Assembly: GCF_017311415.1 (NCBI RefSeq)
Contig: NZ_JAEKIS010000011.1
Coordinates: forward strand, 107,576 to 171,575
Direction of reading: 5' to 3'
DNA length: 64,000 nt
Origin: Salipiger abyssi
GTDB taxonomy: Bacteria; Pseudomonadota; Alphaproteobacteria; Rhodobacterales; Rhodobacteraceae
Shown here: one piece after another, positions 1-8,309 of the stretch
Numbering within the stretch: the first letter of the stretch is position 1
Layout of the letters: the number at the start of each line of letters is the position of its first letter
The notes under the pieces: generated by a model
What the model was told of the DNA's origin: nothing
Seen by the model: the letters and a program-made list of their open reading frames with translations, nothing else
The model's database searches: none
Made by a program: the position numbers and the translations under genes

Positions 1-1539
1 GTGCTGATCGGCGTGGTGGTACTTGCGGCCATCGTGGCGCGGGCCGCGATCCTCTTCGGCGTGCTGCCGCTGCTCACCGCGCTGCGCCTGTCGCCCACGG
101 TCGAGCGCCCCTATCGCGCGGCGATCCTCTGGGGCGGGCTGCGCGGCGCCGTCACCCTGGCGCTGGCGCTGGCGGTCACCGAAAGCTTCCGCGTGCCGCT
201 GGAGGTCAAGCGGCTGGTGGGCATCCTCGCCACCGGCTTCACCCTCTTCACGCTGATCGTGCAGGGCACGACGCTGCGCTGGGTGATCCGCAAGCTGGGG
301 CTCGACCAGCTCTCGCCCATCGACCAGGCGCTGTCGCGGCAGGTGGTGGCGGTGGCGCTGCAAACCGTGCGCGAGGATGTCGCCCGCACCACGACGAATT
401 ACGAGCTCAACCGCGATATCGTGCGCGGCGAGGCCAAGCGCTTTGGCGACCGGCTCGACGAGGCGGTGCGTGAGGCCGAGGAAACCACCGAGATCCTCGA
501 TCGCGACCGCATCACCCTCGGGCTGATCGCGCTGGCGGGCGCCGAGCGCGACACGATCATCGCCCGGGTGCGCGACCATTCGGTCTCGTCCCGGCTGGCC
601 GAACAGCTGCTCTCGGATGCCGACCGGCTGATCGAGGCCACGCATTCCTCCGGGCGCACCGGCTATCGCCGCGCGGCGCGGCGCACCGTCGCCTATGGGC
701 GCGGCTTCCGGCTCGCCGCCGGGCTGCACAACCGTTTCGGCCTGTCCGGCCCGCTGACCCGGCTCACCGCCGACCGTTTCGAGCAGCTTTTGTCGCAGCG
801 GCTGATCCTGCGCGATCTCGACGGGTTCATCCATGGCCGCATCCGCCGTATCCACGGCCGCCGGGTCTCTGAACTGCTGACCGAATTGCTGACCCAGCGC
901 ATGAAGGCGCTGTCCCGGGCGCTGGACGGGCTGCGGCTGCAATATCCCGGCTATGCCGAAGAGCTGGAGCGCCGCTTCATCCGCCGCACAGCACTGCGGC
1001 TGGAAGAGCGCGAATACGCCTCCATGCGCGAGGACGGGCTGATCGGCGACGAGCTGCACACCGCGCTCATGCAGGAGATCGCCGAGCGCCGCGCCGCCGC
1101 CGAGGAACGCCCCAGGCTCGATCTTGCGCTGCAACGTACCGAGCTGGTGCGTCAGTTCCCGCTCTTCGCCGGGCTGGACGATGCCGCAATCCGGCGCCTC
1201 GCCCAGGCGCTCTCGACGCGCTACGCCAATGCCGGTGAGGTGGTCATGGCCAAGGACAGCCCGCCGCGCAGCGTCTGTTTCATCGCCACCGGCGCGGTGG
1301 AGCTGGAGAATGCCGGTCAGGTCTGGCGGCTGGGGCGCGGCGAGATGTTCGGCCAGATGGCGATCCTGACGCGCAAGCCGCGCCGGGTAGAGGCACGCGC
1401 CATCGCCCCCAGCACATTGCTTATCCTCGACGAGGCGCGGTTCCGGCGCCTGCTCAAGCGCAGCAACCGGCTGCGCGCAGCCGTCCGAGCCAGCGCAGAG
1501 AAACGCGGCATCGACCCGGATACGATCCTGACGGCCTGA
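1..1539 (+). CDS. Cation/proton antiporter, CPA1/NhaP type, with cyclic-nucleotide-binding-like C-terminus (5' truncated by window edge)
   Basis: Reads 512 residues from the first base, so the true start is outside the window. The first ~105 residues hold the last membrane helices, including GGLRGAVTLALALA, a conserved stretch of NhaP-type Na+/H+ exchangers of the inner membrane. Residues ~110-380 are a charged, largely helical cytoplasmic region. Residues ~385-495 look like a cyclic-nucleotide-binding fold. The phosphate-binding-cassette position reads GEMFGQMAIL followed by RRVEARA, with Gln where Glu is usual, so true cNMP binding is doubtful. The likely role is pH or Na+ homeostasis. The family is clear; the ion and the ligand are inferred. 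Confidence 0.85.
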   Translation: MLIGVVVLAAIVARAAILFGVLPLLTALRLSPTVERPYRAAILWGGLRGAVTLALALAVTESFRVPLEVKRLVGILATGFTLFTLIVQGTTLRWVIRKLGLDQLSPIDQALSRQVVAVALQTVREDVARTTTNYELNRDIVRGEAKRFGDRLDEAVREAEETTEILDRDRITLGLIALAGAERDTIIARVRDHSVSSRLAEQLLSDADRLIEATHSSGRTGYRRAARRTVAYGRGFRLAAGLHNRFGLSGPLTRLTADRFEQLLSQRLILRDLDGFIHGRIRRIHGRRVSELLTELLTQRMKALSRALDGLRLQYPGYAEELERRFIRRTALRLEEREYASMREDGLIGDELHTALMQEIAERRAAAEERPRLDLALQRTELVRQFPLFAGLDDAAIRRLAQALSTRYANAGEVVMAKDSPPRSVCFIATGAVELENAGQVWRLGRGEMFGQMAILTRKPRRVEARAIAPSTLLILDEARFRRLLKRSNRLRAAVRASAEKRGIDPDTILTA

Positions 1540-1575
1540 GGCCGCCGGGTAGCGCCGAGAAGAGAACGCCCAGGC

Positions 1576-2496
1576 TCAGCCCTCCGGCAGCAACACCGCC
1601 TCGATGCGGCGATTCTCGTCGCGGCCCTGCTGCGTGAGATTGCTCGCCACCGGCGCCAGATACCCCGCCCCTTCGGCGCCAAGCTGCCCCTCGGACACGC
1701 CACGCTCGTTCAGATAGGCCACCGCCGCCGCCGCGCGCTGGCGTGACAGCGCGGTGTTGCCCGCAAGCGAGCCCACAGCATCAGTATGCCCGACCAGAAG
1801 CACCCGACGCCCGGGATTGTCGCGCAGATATTCCGCCAGCGCGTCGAGCGAGGCCAGCGCGCCGCCCCCGAGCGACGCGGAACCGCTCTCGAACCTCAGA
1901 TCGCGCAGGATCACATGACCCTGTCTCTCCAGCCGCGCGGCGATCTCTGCGACCGGCTCGGGCGCCGCAATCGGCGCCACAATCTCCTCCGCGGGCAAGG
2001 CAACACCCGCCCGAATGACCTGCACATAGCCCGCGGCGTTCGAGCGGCTGACCAGCAGCGTCAGGTAATCGCCCTCCAGCCCGCGCGCCGCGAGAAAACG
2101 GAAGGAGGTCAGGTCGACATACATCTCGGGCGCCGGCATCACCTCGGTGCCGAACCGGAAGTCGAACCCACCGCAGCGCGCCGAGGCGCAGTCGAACAGG
2201 ATTTCGTACCCGGCCTCCGTGACCTGCGCGCGCAACGGCGCCAGAATCTGCAACGTGGTGAGGTCGGAGGCGTCGATCCGCCAGGCCTGCCGCGCGATAC
2301 GGCCCTCGGCGCGGGTAACCGGCACGCCGGTCTCCTCTCGCCACGGCCCCAGCGGCACCGCATAGCTGCCCGGATCGGTCACCGTCTCGGCCATCAGCCG
2401 CGTGCCCGAGGGCAACGCCAGCTCCAGAGCCTGTACGGGGGCCGCGAGGCAGAACAGCAGCGACGCTTTAGCGAGACTGCGCGTGATATTCGTCAT
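1576..2496 (-). CDS. OmpA-family outer-membrane/peptidoglycan-associated protein
   Basis: 306 residues. The N-terminus is a signal peptide with probable cleavage after PVQA (residue ~23). Residues ~195-300 form an OmpA C-terminal domain, seen as RDLRFESGS, VGHTDAVG, LSRQRAAAV and GRDENRRIE, the region that binds diaminopimelate in peptidoglycan. The ~170 residues between match nothing I recognise and do not look like a beta-barrel. It is the last gene of a coupled minus-strand operon and its start overlaps the upstream gene by 29 nt. Probable role: anchoring the outer envelope to the wall. It is distinct from Pal, which lies at 30.9 kb. Confidence 0.88.
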   Translation of the reverse strand: MTNITRSLAKASLLFCLAAPVQALELALPSGTRLMAETVTDPGSYAVPLGPWREETGVPVTRAEGRIARQAWRIDASDLTTLQILAPLRAQVTEAGYEILFDCASARCGGFDFRFGTEVMPAPEMYVDLTSFRFLAARGLEGDYLTLLVSRSNAAGYVQVIRAGVALPAEEIVAPIAAPEPVAEIAARLERQGHVILRDLRFESGSASLGGGALASLDALAEYLRDNPGRRVLLVGHTDAVGSLAGNTALSRQRAAAAVAYLNERGVSEGQLGAEGAGYLAPVASNLTQQGRDENRRIEAVLLPEG

Positions 2497-3037
2497 TCGG
2501 CCGCATATCGGTGGCGCTGGCCACCCGGTTGGTCATATTGAAGAAGGCCGCGACATTGGCGATGTCCCAGATGTCACGATCCGAAAACCCCGCATCGCGC
2601 AGCGCCTCGCGGTCGTATTCCGCGATCTCGGCGCTGGATTTGGTCATCTTCTCTGCAAAGCTCAGCATGGCGCGCTGGCGATAGGGCAGATCGGCCACGC
2701 GCCAGTTCATCACCAGCATCTCGCCGAGCTTCGGATCGCCCGACAGCGCTCGCACCGCCGCGCCATGGGCGGTCAGGCAGTAAAAGCATTTGTTGATGGA
2801 CGAGACCACCACCGCGATCATCTCGCGTTCCAGCTTGCTCAGCCCCGACTCCGCCAGCATCAGCTCGTTATAGAGCCCGGTAAAGGCGTTCAGCTTGGCG
2901 ATGTCGAAGGCATGCGCCTTGAGCACGTTCGGCACCATTCCCAGCTTCTCGTCGCAGATGTCGAAATATTTCTGCGTCTCGGGCGGCAACGGCTCCACCA
3001 TGGGCAGGTTGAGCGCGGTGGGCAGATCCTTGGTCAT
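2468..3037 (-). CDS. Peroxidase-related carboxymuconolactone-decarboxylase (AhpD-like) family protein
   Basis: 189 residues, starting at the ATG that overlaps the upstream GNAT stop by 4 nt (ATGA). The AhpD-type redox motif is visible as INKCFYCLTAH: Cys84 and Cys87 form the CxxC pair and His91 follows. AhpD-like proteins use such a pair for thiol-dependent peroxide reduction. Related roseobacterial proteins are labelled peroxidase-related enzyme. The longer upstream reading of this frame has no ribosome site and would overlap the GNAT gene, so the short start is preferred. The physiological substrate is unknown. Confidence 0.85.
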   Translation of the reverse strand: MTKDLPTALNLPMVEPLPPETQKYFDICDEKLGMVPNVLKAHAFDIAKLNAFTGLYNELMLAESGLSKLEREMIAVVVSSINKCFYCLTAHGAAVRALSGDPKLGEMLVMNWRVADLPYRQRAMLSFAEKMTKSSAEIAEYDREALRDAGFSDRDIWDIANVAAFFNMTNRVASATDMRPNDEYHAQSR

Positions 3038-3765
3038 GTCAGGCCTTCGGGTTTGATACGGTAATGGTACTGTCCCACGAGCGTGAACCCAAGGGAAGCG
3101 TAGAGACCGTTGGCCGGGGCGTTGTCCTGAAGGCAGAGCACCGACATCCACTCCGCCCCCTGCTCCTGCGCCCAGACCCCGGCGCAGCGCATCATCCACT
3201 TGCCGAGCCCCCGGCCGCGATGCGGCGCGCGGATTTCCAAAGCATGCACCATGGCGATGCCGTCATGAATGGCGCAAAAGCCGGTGCCCGCCGGGTGGTC
3301 GGATTCGCGCCCGAAGATTCCGGTCTTGGGGCCTTTCACCCGCTCCATCACACGCTGGCGGGCCTCGCCGATCCCGGCCTCCTCCCAGATCTCGCGCATG
3401 ATCGCCAGCGGCTCCCAGACCGCAAAGGCGGTCACCCGCGGCAGTTTGCGATCAGTCAGGCCGCTGACGGGGATGCGCCAGAGATTGACCGGATCGATTT
3501 TGTCGTAACCCGCCGCAGCCAGCGCCGCGTCGAGCCGATCCTCGCCGTCGCGGATCATGAAGAGCGGATCCTGCCCCAGCATCTGCATGGCCTTCTCGGC
3601 GGCGGGCAGATCGTCCGTCGTCCAGACGCGTTCGGCGCTGGCGCAAGAGACGCGCTTGCCGCCGCCATTGCCCTCGCGCAGGCACCAGGGGCCGGCGTCG
3701 ATGCGGCGCGCGGCGGGCCATGTGCCGTCGATGACGTCGTAGAGCTCGGGCAGGCCGGGGCTCAT
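3034..3765 (-). CDS. GNAT-family N-acetyltransferase
   Basis: 243 residues. The C-terminal half is a GNAT domain: ALEIRAPHRGRGLGKWMM is the acetyl-CoA pyrophosphate loop (R-G-x-G type) and NGLYASLGF is the usual closing strand and helix. The N-terminal ~110 residues resemble a degenerate second GNAT-like half. Start and stop overlap both neighbours by 4 nt, placing it between the MoCF-domain gene and the AhpD-like gene in one coupled operon. The acceptor substrate cannot be read from sequence. Confidence 0.88.
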   Translation of the reverse strand: MSPGLPELYDVIDGTWPAARRIDAGPWCLREGNGGGKRVSCASAERVWTTDDLPAAEKAMQMLGQDPLFMIRDGEDRLDAALAAAGYDKIDPVNLWRIPVSGLTDRKLPRVTAFAVWEPLAIMREIWEEAGIGEARQRVMERVKGPKTGIFGRESDHPAGTGFCAIHDGIAMVHALEIRAPHRGRGLGKWMMRCAGVWAQEQGAEWMSVLCLQDNAPANGLYASLGFTLVGQYHYRIKPEGLT

Positions 3766-4484
3766 CCGGGGAACATTTCGCAAAGCCGGGTCATCGCCGC
3801 GTCGACCCGCGCGCCGTCCTGGCCGCGAATGACAATATTGGCACCATAGACGCCGTTGCGCTGATAGGGGTAGGAGCCGATGGAGAGATCGCTGAACTCG
3901 CCCGCGAGCTCCGCCAGCGGCCCGGCGATCTCGCCCTCGCCGCGCTCGATCCGCAGGTTCTGCGACAAGAGCGGCGCACCGCCGGTGAGTGTGGGCAACA
4001 CGCTGGCCACCATCGCCTCGAACACCGCCGGCACGCCGGCCATGACATGCACGTTCTTCATGGTGAAACCGGGCGCGATGGAGACCGGATTCTCGATCAG
4101 CGTGGCACCGTCGGGGATGCGCGCCATGCGCTTGCGGGCGTCGTTGAACTCGACGCCCTGACGGTCGTAATGCGCCTGAAGCAGCGCCCGGGCGTCGTCG
4201 CGCACGTCGATATGGGCGCCAAAGGCGGCGGCGACGCAATCGGCGGTGATATCGTCATGGGTCGGGCCGATACCGCCGGAGGTGAAGACATGGGTATAGG
4301 CCGCGCTGAGCGCAGTGACCGCGCCGACGATGGCCTCGCGGTCGTCGGAGACCACGCGCACCTCGCCCAGATCGATCCCCACCTTGGTCAGCGCGCGCGC
4401 GAGGTGATGCATATTGGAGTCGCGGGTGCGCCCCGAGAGGATTTCGTCGCCGATCACGATCATCGCGGCGGTGGGATTGGTCAT
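3762..4484 (-). CDS. Competence/damage-inducible CinA-like protein, stand-alone molybdopterin-binding (MoCF) domain
   Basis: 240 residues. The MoCF_biosynth fold is shown by IGDEILSGRTRDSN near the N-terminus and TSGGIGPTHDDIT around residue 75, the signature loops shared by CinA, MogA and MoeA. There is no C-terminal nicotinamide-nucleotide amidase (PncC) domain, so this is the short CinA-like class. In full-length CinA the MoCF domain carries ADP-ribose pyrophosphatase activity; whether that applies here is inference. The start is set by AAGGAGAG about 7 nt upstream. First gene of the operon running down to the OmpA-like gene, divergent from sfsA by 49 bp. Confidence 0.88.
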   Translation of the reverse strand: MTNPTAAMIVIGDEILSGRTRDSNMHHLARALTKVGIDLGEVRVVSDDREAIVGAVTALSAAYTHVFTSGGIGPTHDDITADCVAAAFGAHIDVRDDARALLQAHYDRQGVEFNDARKRMARIPDGATLIENPVSIAPGFTMKNVHVMAGVPAVFEAMVASVLPTLTGGAPLLSQNLRIERGEGEIAGPLAELAGEFSDLSIGSYPYQRNGVYGANIVIRGQDGARVDAAMTRLCEMFPG

Positions 4485-4533
4485 GTCTTGGCTCTCCTTG
4501 GCGCGGCTCTCGCAATGGTATAGGCCCGCGTTC

Positions 4534-5241
4534 ATGCGCTTTCAAACCCCTCTGATCCCTGCCACGCTGCTCCGCCGCTACAAGCGCTTCCTCGCCGATG
4601 CGCGGCTGGCGGACGGGCGCGAGATCACCGCGCATGTGGCCAACCCCGGCAGCATGCTGGGGCTGAAGGATCCGGGGCTGAAGATCTGGCTCGAGCCCAA
4701 TGACGACCCCAAGCGCAAGCTGAAATACGCCTGGCGGCTGGTCGAGCATGATACGGGCGCCTTTACCGGGGTCGATACCGGCGTGCCCAACCGCATGCTG
4801 CGCACGGCGCTGGAGGCGGGGGCGGTGCCGGGGCTGGAGAGCTATGCGACCGTGCGCCCCGAGGTGAAATACGGCGAGAAGAGCCGCATCGACTTCCTGC
4901 TCTCGGGCGAGGGCCGGCCAGATGCTTATGTCGAGGTGAAATCGGTGACCTTGTCGCGTCAGCCCGGTCTGGCGGAATTTCCCGACAGCGTCACTGCGCG
5001 CGGTGCGAAACATCTGGCCGAGCTCTCGGCCATGGTGCGCGCCGGGCACCGCGCGGTGATGCTCTATCTGGTGCAGCGCACCGATTGCTCCGAGGTGACG
5101 CTGGCCGCCGATCTCGACCCGGCCTATGCGCGCGCCTTCGCCGCCGCCACGGATGAGGGCGTCGAGGTGCTGGCCTTCGGTTGCGCGATCTCTCCCGAAG
5201 GCATCACGCTCGGGGGCGCCCTGCCGTTCCGCGCCCCCTGA
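4534..5241 (+). CDS. sfsA: Sugar fermentation stimulation protein SfsA, DNA-binding nuclease-like
   Basis: 235 residues, the usual SfsA length. Recognised from the N-terminal RRYKRFLADARL, HVANPGSMLGL, the nuclease-like core KSRIDFLL with YVEVKSVTL, and ARGAKHLAEL. SfsA was described as a DNA-binding regulator of maltose metabolism in E. coli, and its fold contains PD-(D/E)XK-type catalytic residues. The ATG beginning MRFQTPLIP is chosen by alignment with the family; the in-frame extension upstream runs into the divergent gene's promoter. Monocistronic here and followed by a dispersed repeat. Confidence 0.95.
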   Translation: MRFQTPLIPATLLRRYKRFLADARLADGREITAHVANPGSMLGLKDPGLKIWLEPNDDPKRKLKYAWRLVEHDTGAFTGVDTGVPNRMLRTALEAGAVPGLESYATVRPEVKYGEKSRIDFLLSGEGRPDAYVEVKSVTLSRQPGLAEFPDSVTARGAKHLAELSAMVRAGHRAVMLYLVQRTDCSEVTLAADLDPAYARAFAAATDEGVEVLAFGCAISPEGITLGGALPFRAP

Positions 5242-5244
5242 GCC

Positions 5245-5303
5245 TTTCATCTTTCTTTCAAATACTCCCCGCGACGCAGGGCGCCCGCGCCGCGTCCGGA
5301 GGC
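5245..5303 (-). repeat. Dispersed intergenic repeat, copy A (GAGTATTTGAAAGAAAGATGAAAG type)
   Basis: Read on the minus strand this segment is a GC-rich stretch starting GCCTCCGG, then GGGAGTATTTGAAAG and AAAGATGAAAGG. The same A-rich end recurs at 50428-50451 and, as an inverted pair, at 55389-55458. It fills the gap between the convergent sfsA and MscS genes, so it may also act as a terminator. Confidence 0.6.
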
Positions 5304-6176
5304 TTACGCGCTTTCGACGGCGCTGCCCTTCTCGACCATAAGCGTGCGCGTCGGGAACGGGATCGGCACGCCGGCGGCATCCAGCGCCTCTTTCACCTTG
5401 CGGGTCATATCCGCCTGGAACTGGAAGAAATCGGCGCTGTCGACCCAGACCCGGACGAGGAAATCGACGGAGCTGTCGCCCAGATTGGTGACCTGGATGA
5501 ACGGTTCGGGATCGGTCTTGGCGCGCGGATCGGACAGGATCGTGTCGCGGATCACCTCTTCGGCCTGTTTCAGATTGGCGCCGTAGCCGACACCGAAACT
5601 CCATTCCGCGCGGCGGGTTTTGTAGACCGAGAAATTCTCGATCACATTGCCCCAGACCTGCGAATTGGGAATGATGATCTGGGTATTGCCCAGCGAGGCG
5701 AGCTCGATCGTGTTGAGCGTGATGTCCTTGACGGTGCCCATCTCGCCCGCGACCTCGATGAAATCGCCCATCTTGATCGGGCGGAAGATCACGATCATCA
5801 CGCCGGCGGCAAGGTTCGACAGCGTGCCCTGCAAGGCGAGACCGATGGCGAGGCCCGCGGCACCGATGGCGGCAACGATGGAAGTGGTCTGCACGCCGAA
5901 ACTGTTCAGCACGAAGAGCGCGGTAAAGAGCAGCACCGTGTAGCGCGCCAGATTGCCGAGGAAGTGAAACAGCGTCTCGTCCAGCCTGGCGCTGCGTTTG
6001 GCAATGGCGACGATGCGCCGCTTGACCCAGCCGGCAAGGAAAAAGCCGACGATCAGCAGCAATACGGCGGCGACCACATTGCCCAGAAGCTGAGCGAGGA
6101 ATTCAAGCGTCAGCAGGTCCGACACCGATTTCCCGTCGTAGATTTGCATGTCCAGGAGATTGCGCAGCGTTTCCAT
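5304..6176 (-). CDS. Small-conductance mechanosensitive channel, MscS family
   Basis: 290 residues, close to E. coli MscS (286). Three N-terminal hydrophobic segments (about 28-48, 70-90 and 95-125). The third is the pore-lining type rich in Gly and Ala (IGAAGLAIGLALQGTLSNLAAGV). It is followed by the MscS beta domain with FRPIKMGDFIEV and IIIPNSQVWGNVIENFS. The channel opens under membrane tension to release solutes in hypo-osmotic shock. The start is set by a GAGAGAGG ribosome site; longer in-frame readings extend into the map leader. Divergent from map by ~154 bp. Confidence 0.94.
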   Translation of the reverse strand: METLRNLLDMQIYDGKSVSDLLTLEFLAQLLGNVVAAVLLLIVGFFLAGWVKRRIVAIAKRSARLDETLFHFLGNLARYTVLLFTALFVLNSFGVQTTSIVAAIGAAGLAIGLALQGTLSNLAAGVMIVIFRPIKMGDFIEVAGEMGTVKDITLNTIELASLGNTQIIIPNSQVWGNVIENFSVYKTRRAEWSFGVGYGANLKQAEEVIRDTILSDPRAKTDPEPFIQVTNLGDSSVDFLVRVWVDSADFFQFQADMTRKVKEALDAAGVPIPFPTRTLMVEKGSAVESA

Positions 6177-6330
6177 ATGTCCTCTCTCTCGTTCTGATAT
6201 CGCCTTATGTGCTGCTGCGGGTGCGAGAGGCAACGCTTCCGTCGCAGGAAAGCCTCTGGACACTGCCTCTGGCATTGCCGGGCAAGACGCATTAAATGGG
6301 AAGCATTCACGCAGAACGGAGCGCGCAGCC

Positions 6331-7188
6331 TTGAGACATGACACCGGCGGCCGCCTCACCCGGGACGGTATCCGCATCCACGACACCGCCGATTTCGCCG
6401 GCATGCACAAGGCCGGCGCCGTTGCCGCGCGCATCCTCGACGAGGTGGCGCCGCATGTCTATCCCGGCCAGACCACCGCCGGGCTGGAGGCGTTCATTCG
6501 CGGTGCGGTCGAAGAGTCCGGGGCGACCTCGGCCACCATCGGCTACAAGGGCTATCAGCACGCCAGCTGCATTTCGGTGAACCATGTGGTCTGCCACGGC
6601 ATTCCGGGCAACAAGATCCCGAAATGGAAGAACGACACCCATGCGCGCAGCGATGACAGCCTGATCGACGGCGATATCCTGAATATCGACGTGACGGTGA
6701 TCGTCGATGGCTGGTTCGGCGATACCAGCCGCATGTATGTGGCGGGCGAGCCGAAACCCTATGCGCAGCGGCTGATGCAGGTCACCCATGACGCGCTGAT
6801 GATCGGTATCGAGGCGGTGAAGCCGGGCAATACGTTCGGCGATATCGGCCATGCGATCCAGAGCTATGTGGAAGGCAACCGCATGTCGGTGGTGCGCGAT
6901 TTCTGCGGCCACGGGCTGGGGCGGGTGTTCCACGCGCCGCCAAACGTGCTGCATTACGGTCGTGCCGGCAGCGGGCCGCGGCTCGAGGAAGGCATGTTCT
7001 TCACCATCGAGCCGATGGTGAATCTGGGCCGGCCCGAAACCAAGGTGCTGAAGGACGAGTGGACGGCGATCACCCGCGACAAGTCGCTCTCGGCACAGTT
7101 CGAACATTCGGTCGGCGTGACCGCGGACGGGGTGGAGATCTTTACCCTGTCGCCGGCGGGCACATTCCACCCGACCTGGGAAAGCTGA
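6331..7188 (+). CDS. map: Methionine aminopeptidase type I
   Basis: 285 residues from a TTG start (LRHDTGGRLTRDGIRI), which fits the family N-terminus; no in-frame ATG does. It removes the initiator Met in the cytoplasm. Metal ligands are all present: Asp120, Asp131, His194, Glu227 and Glu258, with substrate His89. Spacing between the five ligands equals that of the E. coli enzyme. The gap from His89 to Asp120 is 31 residues against 18 in E. coli, because an extra hydrophilic segment (KIPKWKNDTHARSDDS) sits after CHGIPG. The family is certain; the start codon is likely but unproven. Confidence 0.95.
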   Translation: MRHDTGGRLTRDGIRIHDTADFAGMHKAGAVAARILDEVAPHVYPGQTTAGLEAFIRGAVEESGATSATIGYKGYQHASCISVNHVVCHGIPGNKIPKWKNDTHARSDDSLIDGDILNIDVTVIVDGWFGDTSRMYVAGEPKPYAQRLMQVTHDALMIGIEAVKPGNTFGDIGHAIQSYVEGNRMSVVRDFCGHGLGRVFHAPPNVLHYGRAGSGPRLEEGMFFTIEPMVNLGRPETKVLKDEWTAITRDKSLSAQFEHSVGVTADGVEIFTLSPAGTFHPTWES

Positions 7189-7204
7189 CGCGAAGACGCC
7201 CGCC

Positions 7205-7232
7205 AGGGCGGAGGAGCGGCTCCTCGCGCCCT
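7205..7232. terminator. Hairpin between convergent map and MBL-fold gene
   Basis: Nested arms AGGGC/GCCCT and GAGGAGC/GCTCCTC with a one-base loop, followed by TTGC. It lies in the 61-bp gap between convergent genes and could stop transcription both ways. There is no strong T run, so this is a moderate call. Confidence 0.45.
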
Positions 7233-7249
7233 TGCGGTCGCTCCTCGCC

Positions 7250-8218
7250 TCAGTCCCACTTCCAGAGCGCCGGCACGAAGCGGTAGGCCTCGCCATCCTT
7301 CATCACATGACCCAGGCCCGGAAACGGGAAGTGATAGCCCAGCACCGCCATGCGGTCGGCCACCGCCATGTCGAGCAAGCGCTTGCGCGTCGCCACCGTC
7401 ACGTCGCCATCCATATCGAAGTTGTTATACCAGCCGGGATGGGCGAAATTCGTATAGATATGGCTCATCGCATCGCCGGTGGCGAGCAGCTGCTGCCCGC
7501 CCGACTCCACGATCACGCTCATATGCCCGGGCGTATGGCCCGGCGTGTCGATCACCCGGATCCCCGGCGCCACCTCCTGCCCATCCGAGAGCAATTCCCA
7601 CTCGGCGCCATCCACCGCGATGGAATTCTGCGCCCCCACCACGAATTGCTGCATCTCCGCCGGGACCGAGCTTGCCAGCCCGTCCTGCATCCAGAAATCG
7701 CGCTCGGCCCGACCGATGAAATAGGCCGCATCCGGCAGAATCGCCTCGTCGAAATCGTCGCGGATGCCCCAGATGTGATCCGGATGCGCATGGGTGATCA
7801 CCACATGGGTGATGGTGGACGGATCCACCCCCGCCGCGTCGAGATTGCGCATCAGCCGCCCGGCGGTGTCGAGGAACCGGTTGCCCGAGCCGACATCGAC
7901 CAGAACCTTCGCCGCGCCCAGCTCCACCAGCAGATGGTTGGTGTGGGAGTAATTGGTCTCGATCGAGAGGTAATAGCTTTCCAGAAACGCCTTCACCTCC
8001 TCCGGATCGGCATTCACCCCCAGCCCGTTCGCGGCGAGTTGCAGCGAGCCGTCGGAAATCACCGTGAGCTTCGCCTCGCCCAGCGTGAAGGCGAAATGCG
8101 ACGGGTTGGCCATTGCCGGCGCGCCCAGCTCGGCGCGGCCCATGGCGGGCAGCGTCAGCGCAGGCGCGCTGGCGGCCATGGCAAGGATGTCGCGGCGCGA
8201 GGGCCTGAAGAGTGTCAT
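7250..8218 (-). CDS. Tat-exported metallo-beta-lactamase-fold hydrolase
   Basis: 322 residues. The N-terminus carries a twin-arginine signal (RPSRRDILAMAA and a hydrophobic stretch to about residue 30), so it is probably exported folded with metal bound. The MBL fold is seen in THAHPDHIWG (HxHxDH), PGHTPGHMSV, TGDAM and a C-terminal GYHFPFPG His. This is the broad MBL-hydrolase class that includes lactonases and arylsulfatase-like enzymes; the substrate cannot be assigned. The ATG is fixed by AGGGAGG 6-7 nt upstream. An inverted repeat at 8233-8260, just upstream of the ribosome site, suggests dedicated repression. Confidence 0.88.
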   Translation of the reverse strand: MTLFRPSRRDILAMAASAPALTLPAMGRAELGAPAMANPSHFAFTLGEAKLTVISDGSLQLAANGLGVNADPEEVKAFLESYYLSIETNYSHTNHLLVELGAAKVLVDVGSGNRFLDTAGRLMRNLDAAGVDPSTITHVVITHAHPDHIWGIRDDFDEAILPDAAYFIGRAERDFWMQDGLASSVPAEMQQFVVGAQNSIAVDGAEWELLSDGQEVAPGIRVIDTPGHTPGHMSVIVESGGQQLLATGDAMSHIYTNFAHPGWYNNFDMDGDVTVATRKRLLDMAVADRMAVLGYHFPFPGLGHVMKDGEAYRFVPALWKWD

Positions 8219-8232
8219 GCGGAGCCTCCCTA

Positions 8233-8260
8233 TATTCGCAAATATGAGCATATGTGAATA
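8233..8260. promoter_or_regulatory. AT-rich imperfect inverted repeat, candidate operator of the MBL-fold gene
   Basis: Arms TATTCGCAAATATG and CATATGTGAATA face each other across 2 nt, 15 bp ahead of the MBL gene ATG and overlapping the likely transcript start. AT-rich ATTC/GAAT-ended dyads are typical of ArsR/SmtB-family operators. No regulator gene lies beside it, so the identity of the repressor is inference. Confidence 0.5.
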
Positions 8261-8309
8261 GGATACCCGAGACACCCCCGATTACCAGTGCCAAGGCACC
8301 GCCGGGGGC

